In this document: positions 16,959 to 26,212 of the stretch, piece by piece
Numbering within the stretch: position 1 is the first letter of the stretch
Layout of the letters: each line of letters starts with the position of its first letter
Assembly: GCA_043744375.1 (NCBI GenBank)
Contig: JAYTUU010000034.1
Location: 15,838 to 79,837, forward strand
Reading direction: 5' to 3'
DNA length: 64,000 bases
Origin: CAIYPH01 sp043744375
GTDB taxonomy: Bacteria > Pseudomonadota > Alphaproteobacteria > Acetobacterales > Acetobacteraceae
Made by a program: the position numbers and the translations under genes
The notes under the pieces: model-generated
The model's input: the letters and a program-made list of their open reading frames with translations, nothing else
Told to the model about the DNA's origin: nothing
Databases searched by the model: none

Positions 16959-18461
16959 TCAAGCGAAGATATTGAGCGCCGGGCCGATGCGCGTACCGGC
17001 CCAGTTGGCCGGCACGGCATCGGTAACGCCACCGGCCCAGGCGGTGCGGGGGGCAATGCGCGCGGTAGCTTCTTGTGAAGCGGGGGAATGGCGTTCACCG
17101 GGGTTTCCGCCCTGCTGGTAGCCCGCTGGATCGCCGGTCATCCAGCCGCCCGCTGCCGTCGTGTCGCGCGCGACCGCGTCCGCGCGGAGCGCATCCTGGC
17201 GCGCCAGGCTCATCTGGATCTGACCAGGTTCGGCCGTGATGCCGGCGCGCCCGAGAGCGAGTTCGAGCTGATGCCGATCCTGGCGCAGCATGGCTAGGGT
17301 GTCGGCCTTCTCGACGGTGATGCGGATGTCGCGTTGCCCGTTGGTATTGGTGCGGATGTCGAAGGTGACGGAACCCAACTCGATCGGATCAAGCCGCATC
17401 GAGATCCGCGCGACACCCGTAGCGGCGTGAGTCGCGGAGCGGGCGACCGCGACCGGCATGGCCTCAGTGCGTGGTTCGGCGACTTCGATGCCCACACCGT
17501 CGGTCCGCTGGGCTGTGCCGTCGCGGTGCGTGGCCTGAGCGGGTCGCGTCAGCGATCCGTCCTGAAGTACGGCGACATCGCTTTGCACTGGTACGGCAGC
17601 CGGGTCAGCCGCGGTGTCCGGTGCCGCCCGGGTATGCACACTAGCCGCCTGGGTGGCATGGTCGGTGTTGCGATCGAGCGTCGCAGGTCCACGCGATGGC
17701 GGCGGAGTGGCCCCAGCCTGCGCCGTGACAGCGACTGCGACATCGGCCGGAAGGGACCCGGCATCGAGAGGCGTGGCCTCCGGGAGGGCCGGATCGCCGG
17801 ATACAGCGGATAGATCCGGTTCAACAGACAATTCAGCTCCCGGCAACGCTGCCGCGCGCACCGGTGGCGCAGCACTATCGGTCTTGCCGGCGACTGCGTG
17901 GGAGGTGCCAACCTCGCGATCGGCATTGGGCGCCGGGCCACTTGGTGGCGAGGTGATGGGCACTGCGGTCGGCACCGCTTGCGGGGCCAGCTTTGCCGCG
18001 GAGGACAGCTCTGCCGCGGAGGACAGTTCCACGGCCGTGTCGGTATCGGCCTCGCTCGCATCGCCACCGTCAGCAGACCTGTTTATCCGGCCGGGGAGCC
18101 GCGGCGTGGTGGTTGGCACCCCCGCTGACTCCGCTGCGATCACTGCGGGCTTCGGCGCCGCGTCCTCCGGCGGCAACGGCGGTACCGAGGGCAGGGCCAC
18201 TTGTATCGAAAGGTCGACTGGCATCGTATCCGGCGCAACGGGAACATCGAGCGCACCCACCGCATCGGCGACCCTCGGAGGGTTTGCAGGCGTGGTCGCA
18301 CCCGACAGGGTTGGCGGCGTTGGCACGCTTGGCAACGTTTGGCGCAGTACATCGCGCAGATGACCACTGAAGGCGTCACCGGGCGGCGGGGCGGCGGGAT
18401 CGGCCTGAGCGGCCGCGACGGGTCCGCCCGGCGGCGTTGCTGGCAGGCTCGCAAGGCTCAT
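16959..18461 (-). CDS. fliK: Flagellar hook-length control protein FliK
   Basis: A 500-residue FliK, the secreted ruler that ends hook growth and switches export specificity. The first 340 residues are Pro/Ala/Thr-rich low complexity, typical of the ruler, with a small internal repeat (ELSSAA twice, about 150-165). The conserved C-terminal domain is at about 350-413 (RLDPIELGSVTFDIRTN). The ATG at 18461 was chosen because the conserved start region begins there. Ribosome-site evidence is weak, and an in-frame GTG four codons upstream is possible. Confidence 0.9.
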   Translation of the reverse strand: MSLASLPATPPGGPVAAAQADPAAPPPGDAFSGHLRDVLRQTLPSVPTPPTLSGATTPANPPRVADAVGALDVPVAPDTMPVDLSIQVALPSVPPLPPEDAAPKPAVIAAESAGVPTTTPRLPGRINRSADGGDASEADTDTAVELSSAAELSSAAKLAPQAVPTAVPITSPPSGPAPNADREVGTSHAVAGKTDSAAPPVRAAALPGAELSVEPDLSAVSGDPALPEATPLDAGSLPADVAVAVTAQAGATPPPSRGPATLDRNTDHATQAASVHTRAAPDTAADPAAVPVQSDVAVLQDGSLTRPAQATHRDGTAQRTDGVGIEVAEPRTEAMPVAVARSATHAATGVARISMRLDPIELGSVTFDIRTNTNGQRDIRITVEKADTLAMLRQDRHQLELALGRAGITAEPGQIQMSLARQDALRADAVARDTTAAGGWMTGDPAGYQQGGNPGERHSPASQEATARIAPRTAWAGGVTDAVPANWAGTRIGPALNIFA

Positions 18462-18509
18462 GTCAATCGGCACAATACATGTGCTCCAACGGTGATACCC
18501 AGCGGCCAA

Positions 18510-18524
18510 GCAAGGTCCGGGCCA
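18510..18524 (-). promoter_or_regulatory. Sigma-54 promoter for fliK-flgD
   Basis: On the minus strand this reads TGGCCC-GGACC-TTGC followed by TT. It matches the sigma-54 consensus TGGCAC-N5-TTGC at all but one position and keeps the GG and GC pairs at the required distance. Expected transcription start is about 12 bases downstream, leaving a leader of roughly 37 bases before fliK. Confidence 0.75.
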
Positions 18525-18698
18525 CTCCGGTCAGTGCGCGATGGATTGAAGTATCACCGCATTCCCGCCGCTGCGGGGACTGCGGATCAGATAGGTCGGC
18601 AGAAATGACCGGGGCATTGCTGCCGGGCGGCGCGGCTTACCGGCCCGCGAAGGCGTCGCATCCGGGCCTGATCCCCGGATTTGCTGGCCTCTTCGGTG

Positions 18699-18713
18699 TG
18701 GCACGAAACCTGC
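18699..18713 (+). promoter_or_regulatory. Sigma-54 promoter for flgE
   Basis: Reads TGGCAC-GAAAC-CTGC, matching the sigma-54 consensus TGGCAC-N5-TTGC with one change and the correct spacing of the invariant GG and GC pairs. It lies 61 bases upstream of the flgE ATG. A sigma-54 activator (flbD) is encoded 6 kb away, which supports function. Confidence 0.8.
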
Positions 18714-18774
18714 GTGGGAGCCGGCAAGCCAGCGCGATTGCGGTGGCGCAGACCTGCCAGTGGAGCCCCTCAGC

Positions 18775-20085
18775 ATGAGCCTATTCGGCGCGATGAATAC
18801 CGCCATCACCGGCCTGGCCGCCCAGGCATCGGCGTTCGGCAATATCAGCGACAATATCGCAAACAGCCAGACCGTCGGCTTCAAAGGGGCCGAGACCACC
18901 TTCATCGACTATCTGACCGAAAGCACGGCGCAGGCGAACAACTCGGGGGCCGTGGTCACACGCCCGCACTATACGAATTCCGTCCAGGGCACACTGGCCC
19001 AGACCTCGAACCCGCTGGCCATGGCGATCACCGGCCAGGGGTTCTTTCCGGTCAGTCATGCGATCTCGACCAGCAATGGCACACCGACATTTTCCAATAT
19101 CCCGTATTTCACCCGCGCCGGAGATTTTTCGCTCAACGAGTCCGGTTCGCTGGTGAACAGTGCCGGCGAGTATCTGAACGGCTGGTCGGTCGATCAGGTG
19201 ACCGGTGTGGTCAATCGCAACGCGATCACGCCGATCCAGGTGACACAAACGGTCGATCGTCCGGTTGCGACCACCGAAGTGAAACTGTCCGCCAATCTGC
19301 CGGCCACGCCTGGCACGACAAGCGCCGTGACCTCGCAGGTCAGCATCTACGATAGCCTCGGCACCGCCCACACTGTCGTGCTGAACTGGACACAGACCGC
19401 GGCAAACGACTGGACGGTGGCAATCAACGTGCCCGACGACATCACCGCGCCCGCCGTCGGTTCGGCAAAGGTGAAGTTCGGGCCTACCGCCAGCGGCAAT
19501 CCCGTGCCCGACGGCACGGTCGGCAGCATCGGCACGACGACGGGCACCGTCACTGCTACCGCCTATACCGCCAAACTCCCTGCCGACCTGACCTTCACCT
19601 CGGATTTCGGCAACGGCCCACAAACGATCAAACTGAATATCGGGGTCTACGGCCAGTCAACCGGGGTCACCCAATATGCCGGCTCAACCTATGTGCTGCG
19701 CGGACTGACGCAGAACGGGGCGCCACCGGGCAGCTTCAGCGGCGTCTCGACGACGTCATCGGGCGGCATCGTGGTGAACTACGACAACGGCCAGTCGCGC
19801 CAGATCGCGCAGGTGCCGATCATCGTGTTCAACAATCCCGACGGCTTGCAGCGCGAGAACGGGCAGTCATTCACCGCGACCAACGCGTCCGGCACGCCGC
19901 TCGCGAACGACGCCGGCAGCAGCGGCGCCGGCGGGATCCTGACCGGCTCGATCGAGCATTCCAACGTTGACATCGCCACCGAGTTCACCCGGCTCATCGT
20001 CGCCCAGCGCGCCTATTCGGCGAATGCCAAGATGATCACCACCGCGGACGAAATGTTGCAGCAAACGCTCGACATGAAGCGCTGA
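18775..20085 (+). CDS. flgE: Flagellar hook protein FlgE
   Basis: A 436-residue hook protein, the universal joint between basal body and filament. It has the N-terminal rod/hook signature (SLFGAMNTAITGLAAQASAF then NISDNIANSQTVGFKG) and the matching C-terminal helix (SNVDIATEFTRLIVAQRAYS, then NAKMITTADEMLQQTLD), with a variable beta-rich middle. The ATG at 18775 has GGAG nine bases upstream; a GTG at 18760 is less likely. It is driven by the sigma-54 promoter at 18699-18713 and followed by flgK after 45 bases. Confidence 0.95.
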   Translation: MSLFGAMNTAITGLAAQASAFGNISDNIANSQTVGFKGAETTFIDYLTESTAQANNSGAVVTRPHYTNSVQGTLAQTSNPLAMAITGQGFFPVSHAISTSNGTPTFSNIPYFTRAGDFSLNESGSLVNSAGEYLNGWSVDQVTGVVNRNAITPIQVTQTVDRPVATTEVKLSANLPATPGTTSAVTSQVSIYDSLGTAHTVVLNWTQTAANDWTVAINVPDDITAPAVGSAKVKFGPTASGNPVPDGTVGSIGTTTGTVTATAYTAKLPADLTFTSDFGNGPQTIKLNIGVYGQSTGVTQYAGSTYVLRGLTQNGAPPGSFSGVSTTSSGGIVVNYDNGQSRQIAQVPIIVFNNPDGLQRENGQSFTATNASGTPLANDAGSSGAGGILTGSIEHSNVDIATEFTRLIVAQRAYSANAKMITTADEMLQQTLDMKR

Positions 20086-20130
20086 TAGGCAAGGTCGGAC
20101 CGCGATGCAGGGGCAACGGAGGATGGCGCA

Positions 20131-21657
20131 ATGAGCCTGATCGATCCGTTCAGCATCGCGACCAGCGGGCTGGCGAACGTCAACCGCAGCATCGGCATCG
20201 TTTCCCACAACATCGCCAACGCCGCGACGCCTGGCTATGTGCGCGAAACCCAGACGCAGCGCGCGCTCTCCGCCGATGGCCAGGCGATGGGGGTCGCCAC
20301 CGGGCTCACCACGCGCGACATCGACAATGCGTTGCAGACCCGCCTGCTGACGCAGAACGCCGCGGCCGCAGGTGCCGCGACACGCTCGGACGCGCTCGCG
20401 CAGATCGACGCCGCGCACGGCAAGCCCGGCGCCGGCGATGATATCGCGGCGCTGCTCGGCAAGGTCAAAGACAGCTTCTCGACACTGGCCACCGAACCTG
20501 GATCGGCACCGCAACAGCGCGCCGTGGTCGATCAGGCGGCGGCATTGACCGCGCGCATCCGCGACATCGCCGCGACCGTCGGTTCCCTGCGGCAGAATGC
20601 GCAGGACGAACTGGCTGCCGGAGTTGATGCGCTGAACGGGGCGCTCGCACGGATCGGCGACATCAGCAAACAGGTCATCCTCGCGCGCACCCTCGGCGCC
20701 AGCACCGCGGATCTCGAAAGCCAGCGCGACGCAGTGGCGCAGGAAGCCTCAGGGTATGCCGAGTTGCGATTCATGCCGCGCCCGAGCGGGGACATGGTAG
20801 TATTCACCAGCACCGGCCTCGAATTGCCGACCCATTCCGAGCGGCCGCCACTGGCGATCGCGAGCGCGACGCTGGCGCCGACCACCTACTATCCCGGCGG
20901 CGGCGCACCGGCGCTGACCTTGAACGGCCTGGATGTCACCGGCCAGTTCAACACCGGTACGCTCGGCGCTTTGCTCACGCTGCGCGATACGACACTGCCG
21001 ATCCATCAAGGCGAGTTGGACGAATTCGCCTTCACCCTGACCCGGCGCTTCGCAGCCCAGGGTCTCGGTTTGTTCACCGACGCCAAGGGCAACATCCCAC
21101 CGGGTGGCGGCGCGCCGCGCCAGGGGACGTATGTTGGCTATGCCAACGAGATCCAGGTACACCCCGCCGTCAACGCCTTCCCGTCCCTGGTCCGCGATGG
21201 GACGGCCCCGGTCGCGGCCACGGCGGGCGGCTTACTCGCGTTCACTCCGAACCCCGCCGGCGGGCCAGCCGGCTTCACCGACCTGATCACCAAGATTGTT
21301 TCGTATGCGCTCGGCGACCAGGTGGCGCCGGGCGTGAACCATCCCGCACCGGATCTCAGCGCAATGGGCCCAATCGGCACGCTGACCCGCCCGGTCAGCG
21401 TGCCCCGTGCATTGACCGCCTTCGCCGCGACGCTGATCTCGGCCGAGACCACCGATGCCGCCAATGCCAAGACCGCGGCAACCGCAACCGGGGACGTTCA
21501 GACGGTGCTCAAGCAGAGCATGGCCACTCGCTCCGGCGTGGATATGGATGCCGAACTGGCCCAGATGGTGCAGTTGCAGAACGCCTACTCCGCAAATGCC
21601 CGGGTAATCACCACGCTGCAGGCCATGTGGTCGCAGCTGCTGCAAGCGATCGCATAG
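20131..21657 (+). CDS. flgK: Hook-associated protein 1, FlgK
   Basis: A 508-residue FlgK, one of two junction proteins between hook and filament. The N-terminus has the conserved IATSGLANVNRSIGIVSHN and IANAATPGYVRE helices. The C-terminus (GVDMDAELAQMVQLQNAYSA through the final helix) gives the axial coiled-coil partner. Start ATG is preceded by GGAGG with good spacing. It probably shares the flgE transcript. Confidence 0.93.
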   Translation: MSLIDPFSIATSGLANVNRSIGIVSHNIANAATPGYVRETQTQRALSADGQAMGVATGLTTRDIDNALQTRLLTQNAAAAGAATRSDALAQIDAAHGKPGAGDDIAALLGKVKDSFSTLATEPGSAPQQRAVVDQAAALTARIRDIAATVGSLRQNAQDELAAGVDALNGALARIGDISKQVILARTLGASTADLESQRDAVAQEASGYAELRFMPRPSGDMVVFTSTGLELPTHSERPPLAIASATLAPTTYYPGGGAPALTLNGLDVTGQFNTGTLGALLTLRDTTLPIHQGELDEFAFTLTRRFAAQGLGLFTDAKGNIPPGGGAPRQGTYVGYANEIQVHPAVNAFPSLVRDGTAPVAATAGGLLAFTPNPAGGPAGFTDLITKIVSYALGDQVAPGVNHPAPDLSAMGPIGTLTRPVSVPRALTAFAATLISAETTDAANAKTAATATGDVQTVLKQSMATRSGVDMDAELAQMVQLQNAYSANARVITTLQAMWSQLLQAIA

Positions 21658-21676
21658 GAAGGCGGACGAGTTCCCC

Positions 21677-22771
21677 ATGCAGACATCCTCCATCACGAGC
21701 GCGGTCTTCACTGCGGGCAGCCTGCCGGTGCTCGCGGTCGACTCCGCCGCCATTCGGCAACAGCTCGATGGCCTCTCCCGGCAGATCGGCAACGGCCTGG
21801 TCGCGGACAGCTACGGCGGATTGACCAGCCATGCCGCCACAGTTTCGCTGACCTATCACGGGGCTCTGAGTCAGACCGAGACCTGGCAAGCCAACGTCAC
21901 CGCCGCCGAAGGGCGCATGCAGACGGCACAATCGGCGCTGACCCAGATCAGCGGGATCGCCAGCGATTACTATGCCCAGGCCAACGTGTTGAACGGCCTG
22001 AGCTCGGTTGCTGTCGACACGATCGCCGCCAGCGCGCGGGACGCATTGCGCCAGATGGCCGGCCTGCTGGATACGCGCTTCGGGGACACCTACGTTTTCG
22101 CCGGCACCGATACCGCGACCCCACCCATCCCGTCGCCCGACGCCATTCTGACATCGGGCTTCTACGTGGGCATCTCCAGCGCCGTCGGCCTGCTTTCGAC
22201 CAGCGGCGCCGCCGTGACGCTGGCGACCACGCTGGCAAGGGCCGCTTCAAACACGGTTGGATTGACACCGTTCTCCGCATCCCTCTCGCAGCCCGCAGCA
22301 ATCCTGGCACCACTGCGCCCGCTGGTGCAGATCGGCACCAACCAGTTCCTGCCGACCGGTATCCTGGCAAGCGCGAACGCCGACGTGACGTCTGCGGGCA
22401 CGTCGACCACCGGCTCCTACATGCGCGATATCATGCGTGCGCTGGCCACGATCGGTTCGCTGACGAGCAGCCAGATTTCCGATCCGGGCTTCGCCACCAT
22501 CGTGCACGACACGCAAGCCTCGCTCGGTGGCGCGATTGCCGCCCTGAACAGCGACGCCGGCGTTCTCGGCAACCGCCAGGCAAGCATGACAGCGACCAGC
22601 CAGCGGCTTGATGACACCCGCGTCGCATTGAAAAGTCAGATCAGCAACGCCCAGGATGTCGACATGGCCGATGCCCTGTCGCGGTTGACGGCGGTGCAGA
22701 CGCGGCTTGAGGCCTCATACCGGATGCTGAGCATGGTGCAGTCGATGTCGCTGGTGAACTTTCTTCGCTGA
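21677..22771 (+). CDS. flgL: Hook-associated protein 3, FlgL
   Basis: A 364-residue FlgL-type junction protein. The N-terminal helix contains the LDGLSRQIGNGLVADSYGG flagellin-like segment. The C-terminal helix (DVDMADALSRLTAVQTRLEA) ends with MSLVNFLR, typical of FlgL. The middle domain is divergent, as is common. It lies 19 bases after flgK, completing the flgE-flgK-flgL unit. Confidence 0.88.
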   Translation: MQTSSITSAVFTAGSLPVLAVDSAAIRQQLDGLSRQIGNGLVADSYGGLTSHAATVSLTYHGALSQTETWQANVTAAEGRMQTAQSALTQISGIASDYYAQANVLNGLSSVAVDTIAASARDALRQMAGLLDTRFGDTYVFAGTDTATPPIPSPDAILTSGFYVGISSAVGLLSTSGAAVTLATTLARAASNTVGLTPFSASLSQPAAILAPLRPLVQIGTNQFLPTGILASANADVTSAGTSTTGSYMRDIMRALATIGSLTSSQISDPGFATIVHDTQASLGGAIAALNSDAGVLGNRQASMTATSQRLDDTRVALKSQISNAQDVDMADALSRLTAVQTRLEASYRMLSMVQSMSLVNFLR

Positions 22772-22904
22772 TGCCGAATTCTGATGATTTCGTCGCGCAG
22801 GAGACGACGACTTTCATGGGGCGTTAATCCCCTTCTGCAATTCTCCTCCCACGCCCGCAAAATTGCGGGACACGCTTCAACTCCGGCAAGTAGGAAAACT
22901 CGCC

Positions 22905-23753
22905 ATGAACTCCGTCAATACGAATATGGGCGCGACCATCGCGCTCCAGCAGCTGAACTCGACGCGCCACATGCTGGACGTCACGCAGAAGCAGATCTCC
23001 ACCGGCTATCGGGTGGCCGACGCGACCGATGACGGTGCGGCCTTTGCCGTGGCGCAGCGGGTGCGCTCGGACGTCAACGCGCTCGCCAGCGCCAACCAAC
23101 AGCTCGGCAACGCGCAGGGCCTGCTCTCCACGACGAATTCGGCCCTCACCGACGTCTCGACCACCATGTCCTCGGCGCGCGACGTGTTGGTCAAGCTGGC
23201 CGACAGCACTACCCAGGGCACCCAGCGCGCGCAGTATGTCCAGCAGTACCAGTCGCTGGTCACCAATATCAAAACCTTCTTCCAGGACGCCGGGTATAGC
23301 GGCAAGACCTTGATCGGCAACATCGGCGGCGCCACCGGCTTTGCTAAAATCGCCGTGGTGCGCAACGAAGTGGCGGCGACCTACGGCGTGGCAACGTTCA
23401 GCGGCTCGGCGTTCGTGGCCAGCATCACCTTCACCAGCACCCAGCTCAACGGCGCGGCAACCGTCGTGGCACTGATCGGCACCGCGGCCTCGGCGACATT
23501 CATGAACAAGGTCTCCTCGCTCGGCACGGCGCTGAACACCTATGGCGCCGCGAACAAGTATATCGCCAATCAGGTCAGCTACAACAGCAACAAGATCGAT
23601 GCGCTCAACAACGGTCTTGGCGCGCTGATCGACGCGGATCTGGCGAAGGAATCGGCCAAGCTGCAATCGCTGCAGATCCGCCAGCAGCTTGGCACCCAGG
23701 CCTTGTCGATCGCCAACCAGGCGCCGCAAAGCCTTCTGAGCCTGTTCAAGTAG
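22905..23753 (+). CDS. Flagellin
   Basis: A 282-residue filament subunit. It has the conserved N-terminal D0/D1 region (NTNMGATIALQQLNSTRHML, then a TQKQISTGYRVADATDDGAA stretch) and the C-terminal partner helix ending QAPQSLLSLFK. The short middle is rich in Ser, Thr and Ala, offering many possible O-glycosylation sites. The ATG at 22905 has AGGA upstream; an in-frame ATG at 22863 would add an unlikely leader. No sigma-54 or sigma-28 promoter was recognised in the 133-base upstream gap. It is the only flagellin gene in the window. Confidence 0.95.
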   Translation: MNSVNTNMGATIALQQLNSTRHMLDVTQKQISTGYRVADATDDGAAFAVAQRVRSDVNALASANQQLGNAQGLLSTTNSALTDVSTTMSSARDVLVKLADSTTQGTQRAQYVQQYQSLVTNIKTFFQDAGYSGKTLIGNIGGATGFAKIAVVRNEVAATYGVATFSGSAFVASITFTSTQLNGAATVVALIGTAASATFMNKVSSLGTALNTYGAANKYIANQVSYNSNKIDALNNGLGALIDADLAKESAKLQSLQIRQQLGTQALSIANQAPQSLLSLFK

Positions 23754-23769
23754 CGGGTGAGGTCGCGGT

Positions 23770-23800
23770 CGCATGGGCGAACAAAAGGTGCGCCCATGCG
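23770..23800 (+). terminator. Strong hairpin between flagellin and flbT (no T-run)
   Basis: CGCATGGGCG at 23770-23779 pairs perfectly with 23791-23800 across an 11-base A-rich loop. No run of T follows, so it is not a classical terminator. It may stabilise the 3' end of flagellin mRNA, reduce read-through into flbT, or be a processing or protein-binding site. In Caulobacter, FlbT acts on flagellin mRNA. Confidence 0.6.
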
Positions 23801-23844
23801 GATCGCCGCCGGTGCAGGATCCGTCCTGCGAGGAGGACGACAAC

Positions 23845-24303
23845 ATGTCGACACTGGTTCTGGAACTACGCCAGGGTGAAATGATGATCGTGAACGGGGC
23901 ACCGATACGATTTCGCACGAAAGCCCGTCTCGAACTGACCGCTCATGCGCGGTTCCTGTTCGGCAAGCAGATCATGGCGCCGGACGAGGTCGACTCGCCG
24001 GCACGACGAATTTATTTCGCTCTCCAATCTGCCTATATCGGTACCGACGACGAGCGTGCGCTCGGGCTCCACGCGGCCTATGGGCTGGTCGAGGCGTTCA
24101 AGCAAACGACCACGTCGGCGCTGGCCCGCGAAATCCTCGATCGCGCGATGGCCGCTGCCGAGGCCGATAATTGCTACCAGGCCTTGAAGTTGGTGCGCCG
24201 CATCATGCGCCATGAGGATTCGGTTCTTGGACGGCCAAGCCCGGTCGAGCCAAGCGGTTCCCCCGGCTTGGAAAGCCCACACGAAGCCATCGCCGCGCTC
24301 TAG
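23845..24303 (+). CDS. flbT: Flagellin synthesis repressor FlbT
   Basis: A 152-residue FlbT, the post-transcriptional regulator that in Caulobacter represses flagellin synthesis by acting on flagellin mRNA. The start segment (LVLELRQGEMMIVNGAPIRF) and the middle are typical. The last 30 residues are a Pro/Ser-rich variable tail. The ATG at 23845 has AGGAGG eight bases upstream; an upstream in-frame ATG at 23773 falls inside the preceding hairpin region and is unlikely. The flagellin-flbT-flaF order is the standard alphaproteobacterial arrangement. Confidence 0.92.
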   Translation: MSTLVLELRQGEMMIVNGAPIRFRTKARLELTAHARFLFGKQIMAPDEVDSPARRIYFALQSAYIGTDDERALGLHAAYGLVEAFKQTTTSALAREILDRAMAAAEADNCYQALKLVRRIMRHEDSVLGRPSPVEPSGSPGLESPHEAIAAL

Positions 24304-24353
24304 GCTTGGCCTCCCGCTAATTGGACCCCCTCTGTTTGGATAAGGATCATCCA

Positions 24354-24701
24354 GTGTCGAGCCAAAAAAGAGCCGCCCAAGCCTATGGCGCATCGGCGAA
24401 TTTGCGCAGCCTGCGCGAGCAGGAGGCGGATCTGTTCCTGCGCGCCAATGCCGCCTTGCGGCTATCCCGGACGCAGGGCGCCCAACCCTTGACCCGTGCG
24501 TTGATCGACACGGGTCGCCTTTGGGGCACGATCGTGGACCTGCTGCGCGACCCGCAGAATGCTTTGCCGGACGCCCTGAAAGCCTCGATCATATCGGTCG
24601 GCCTGGCGGTTCAGCGCGAGGTTCAGCGGCCGTCGCCGGATATCGATTTCCTGATCTCAGTCAACGAAAACCTCGCCGCCGGGCTCTCAATCGCTCCCTG
24701 A
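24354..24701 (+). CDS. flaF: Flagellin synthesis regulator FlaF
   Basis: A 115-residue FlaF, required for proper flagellin synthesis and secretion in alphaproteobacteria and acting opposite FlbT. It has the typical AAQAYG start, the REQEADLFLRANAAL helix, W65-containing GRLWGTIVDLL and the C-terminal VGLAVQREV segment. GTG at 24354 with AAGGAT upstream is preferred to an in-frame TTG at 24321, which would add residues not usual for the family. Confidence 0.88.
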   Translation: MSSQKRAAQAYGASANLRSLREQEADLFLRANAALRLSRTQGAQPLTRALIDTGRLWGTIVDLLRDPQNALPDALKASIISVGLAVQREVQRPSPDIDFLISVNENLAAGLSIAP

Positions 24702-24760
24702 CGCGGCCGAACGCGGCTGGGTATCAACGCGCACCGATCCAAGGCTCAAAAGGAGCCCCC

Positions 24761-26212
24761 ATGACAACCGATCCGATCGACACCACGCTCACACGCCTGA
24801 CCGAGCAGGCCAATCGTTTCGCGCTAGCGGGTCGGTTTTCTGCCGCCCGCGCGATGCTCGCCGCGATCCGCAAACAACACGACACGAGTTCCGCGGTCGA
24901 CGAGATAGACGCCCGTGTCTGTATCGGCGAGGGTCGTTTGGACGAAGCATGGATCGCGCTCGATCGCGCCATCTCCGCAACCCCCGGCGTGGCACAGTTC
25001 CATCTCCTGCGCGCCGACGTTCGAGCACGGCTGAACGATCTCACCGGCGCAGCACGGGATGCGTCGGAGGCCGTATTCCTGCGGCCTGATGATCCGAACG
25101 CCAAGGCCATGCTTGGATTGGTACTGCTCGAGATCGGACTTATCGAGGACGCGCTTGCATGCCTGCATGAGTCCGTTCGCGGTGCGCCAAGAAGCGCGGC
25201 CCCGTGGCGCGGCCTGGCTGAAGCAATGCGACGCGCCGGCGATACGACCGGTGCTGCTGCAGCACTCGATGCGGCGATCGTGAACATTCCAGACAACTCC
25301 GGTCTGCGAACCGCGGCCATCACCCTCGCCTTGGGCGAACGGAACTTCCAGCGGGCGCGCGAACTGGGCGCCGCGGCGCAGGCCGAGGGCGTCGCGGATG
25401 CCTGCATATTCGGCCTGTATGGCCATGCTCTGAGCCATCTCGGACAGCATGCGGCCGCCGGCGACATCTATCAGGAGGCGCTGAAACTGGCTCCAGAGGA
25501 TGTCTATGTCCGCCATCTCGTCAGCGCGGCTGGGCTCCTCCCGGACAGCACACGCGCACCGGACTGCTACCTCGAGACTGTCTTTGACGGCTATGCCCAC
25601 CGCTTCGAGGAGCATCTGATCGGCCTTGGATATCGCGTGCCCGGGCTGGTACGCGCCGCGCTGTTGGCTGGACATGACGCGGATGCGGGCGCACGTCCGC
25701 TCGGCCGCGTGCTCGATCTCGGATGCGGAACCGGGCTGATCGGCGTCGTTCTCTCCGATTGCAACATTGCAGAACTCACCGGGGTGGATCTCTCGGCAAA
25801 GATGCTCGTGGAAGCCGATGAAAAGGCGATCTACACACGCCTGGTCCACCAGGAGATCGGTGCATTCCTGGCGCACGACGAAGGCGGCTGGGACACGATC
25901 ATCGCATCCGACGTGTTCTGCTATTTCGGAGCGATCACTGATATCCTCGCCGCCGCCAGGTCGCGCCTACGTCCGGGCGGCCTGCTGATATTCAGCGTCG
26001 AGGAAGTCAACGTGGCAGACCCTACCGGCGGGGCCGGATGGAGACTCGCGAGCCAGGGACGCTTCCAGCATACGCAGACTTATGTTGCAGACTCCCTGCG
26101 TGACGCCGGATTCACGAACACGACGATCGTACGTGAAACGCTCCGGCTCGAAGCTGGAACGCCGGTGTGCGGGTTCCTGACCTCCGCGCGCCGGCCGGTC
26201 GAGAATGCCTGA
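24761..26212 (+). CDS. TPR-repeat SAM-dependent methyltransferase
   Basis: A 483-residue fusion of N-terminal TPR-type helical repeats (about residues 1-270) and a class I methyltransferase domain (about 290-470). SAM-binding motif I is VLDLGCGTGLIG at about 317-328, with later GVDLS and IIASDVFCYFG segments. The start ATG follows AAGGAG by five bases. It lies directly after flaF and overlaps the next gene by eight bases. The TPR part probably holds a protein partner. The location suggests flagellin or its glycan as substrate, which is inference. Confidence 0.85.
   Translation: MTTDPIDTTLTRLTEQANRFALAGRFSAARAMLAAIRKQHDTSSAVDEIDARVCIGEGRLDEAWIALDRAISATPGVAQFHLLRADVRARLNDLTGAARDASEAVFLRPDDPNAKAMLGLVLLEIGLIEDALACLHESVRGAPRSAAPWRGLAEAMRRAGDTTGAAAALDAAIVNIPDNSGLRTAAITLALGERNFQRARELGAAAQAEGVADACIFGLYGHALSHLGQHAAAGDIYQEALKLAPEDVYVRHLVSAAGLLPDSTRAPDCYLETVFDGYAHRFEEHLIGLGYRVPGLVRAALLAGHDADAGARPLGRVLDLGCGTGLIGVVLSDCNIAELTGVDLSAKMLVEADEKAIYTRLVHQEIGAFLAHDEGGWDTIIASDVFCYFGAITDILAAARSRLRPGGLLIFSVEEVNVADPTGGAGWRLASQGRFQHTQTYVADSLRDAGFTNTTIVRETLRLEAGTPVCGFLTSARRPVENA

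Larger units (their letters stand above)
18462..18774. other. Divergent regulatory region between fliK and flgE
   Basis: This 313-base gap has no gene. It contains two sigma-54 promoter matches pointing outward, 174 bases apart, one for each flagellar unit (listed separately). The DNA between them is the natural place for shared FlbD enhancer sites, but no repeated binding motif stands out by eye. Confidence 0.75.

Noticed and set aside
22772..22904. Possible sigma-54 or sigma-28 promoter upstream of flagellin
   Set aside because: No GG/GC pair with the required 10-base spacing and no sigma-28-like pair; only small hairpins (GGGG...CCCC, CGTCG...CGACG) were seen.
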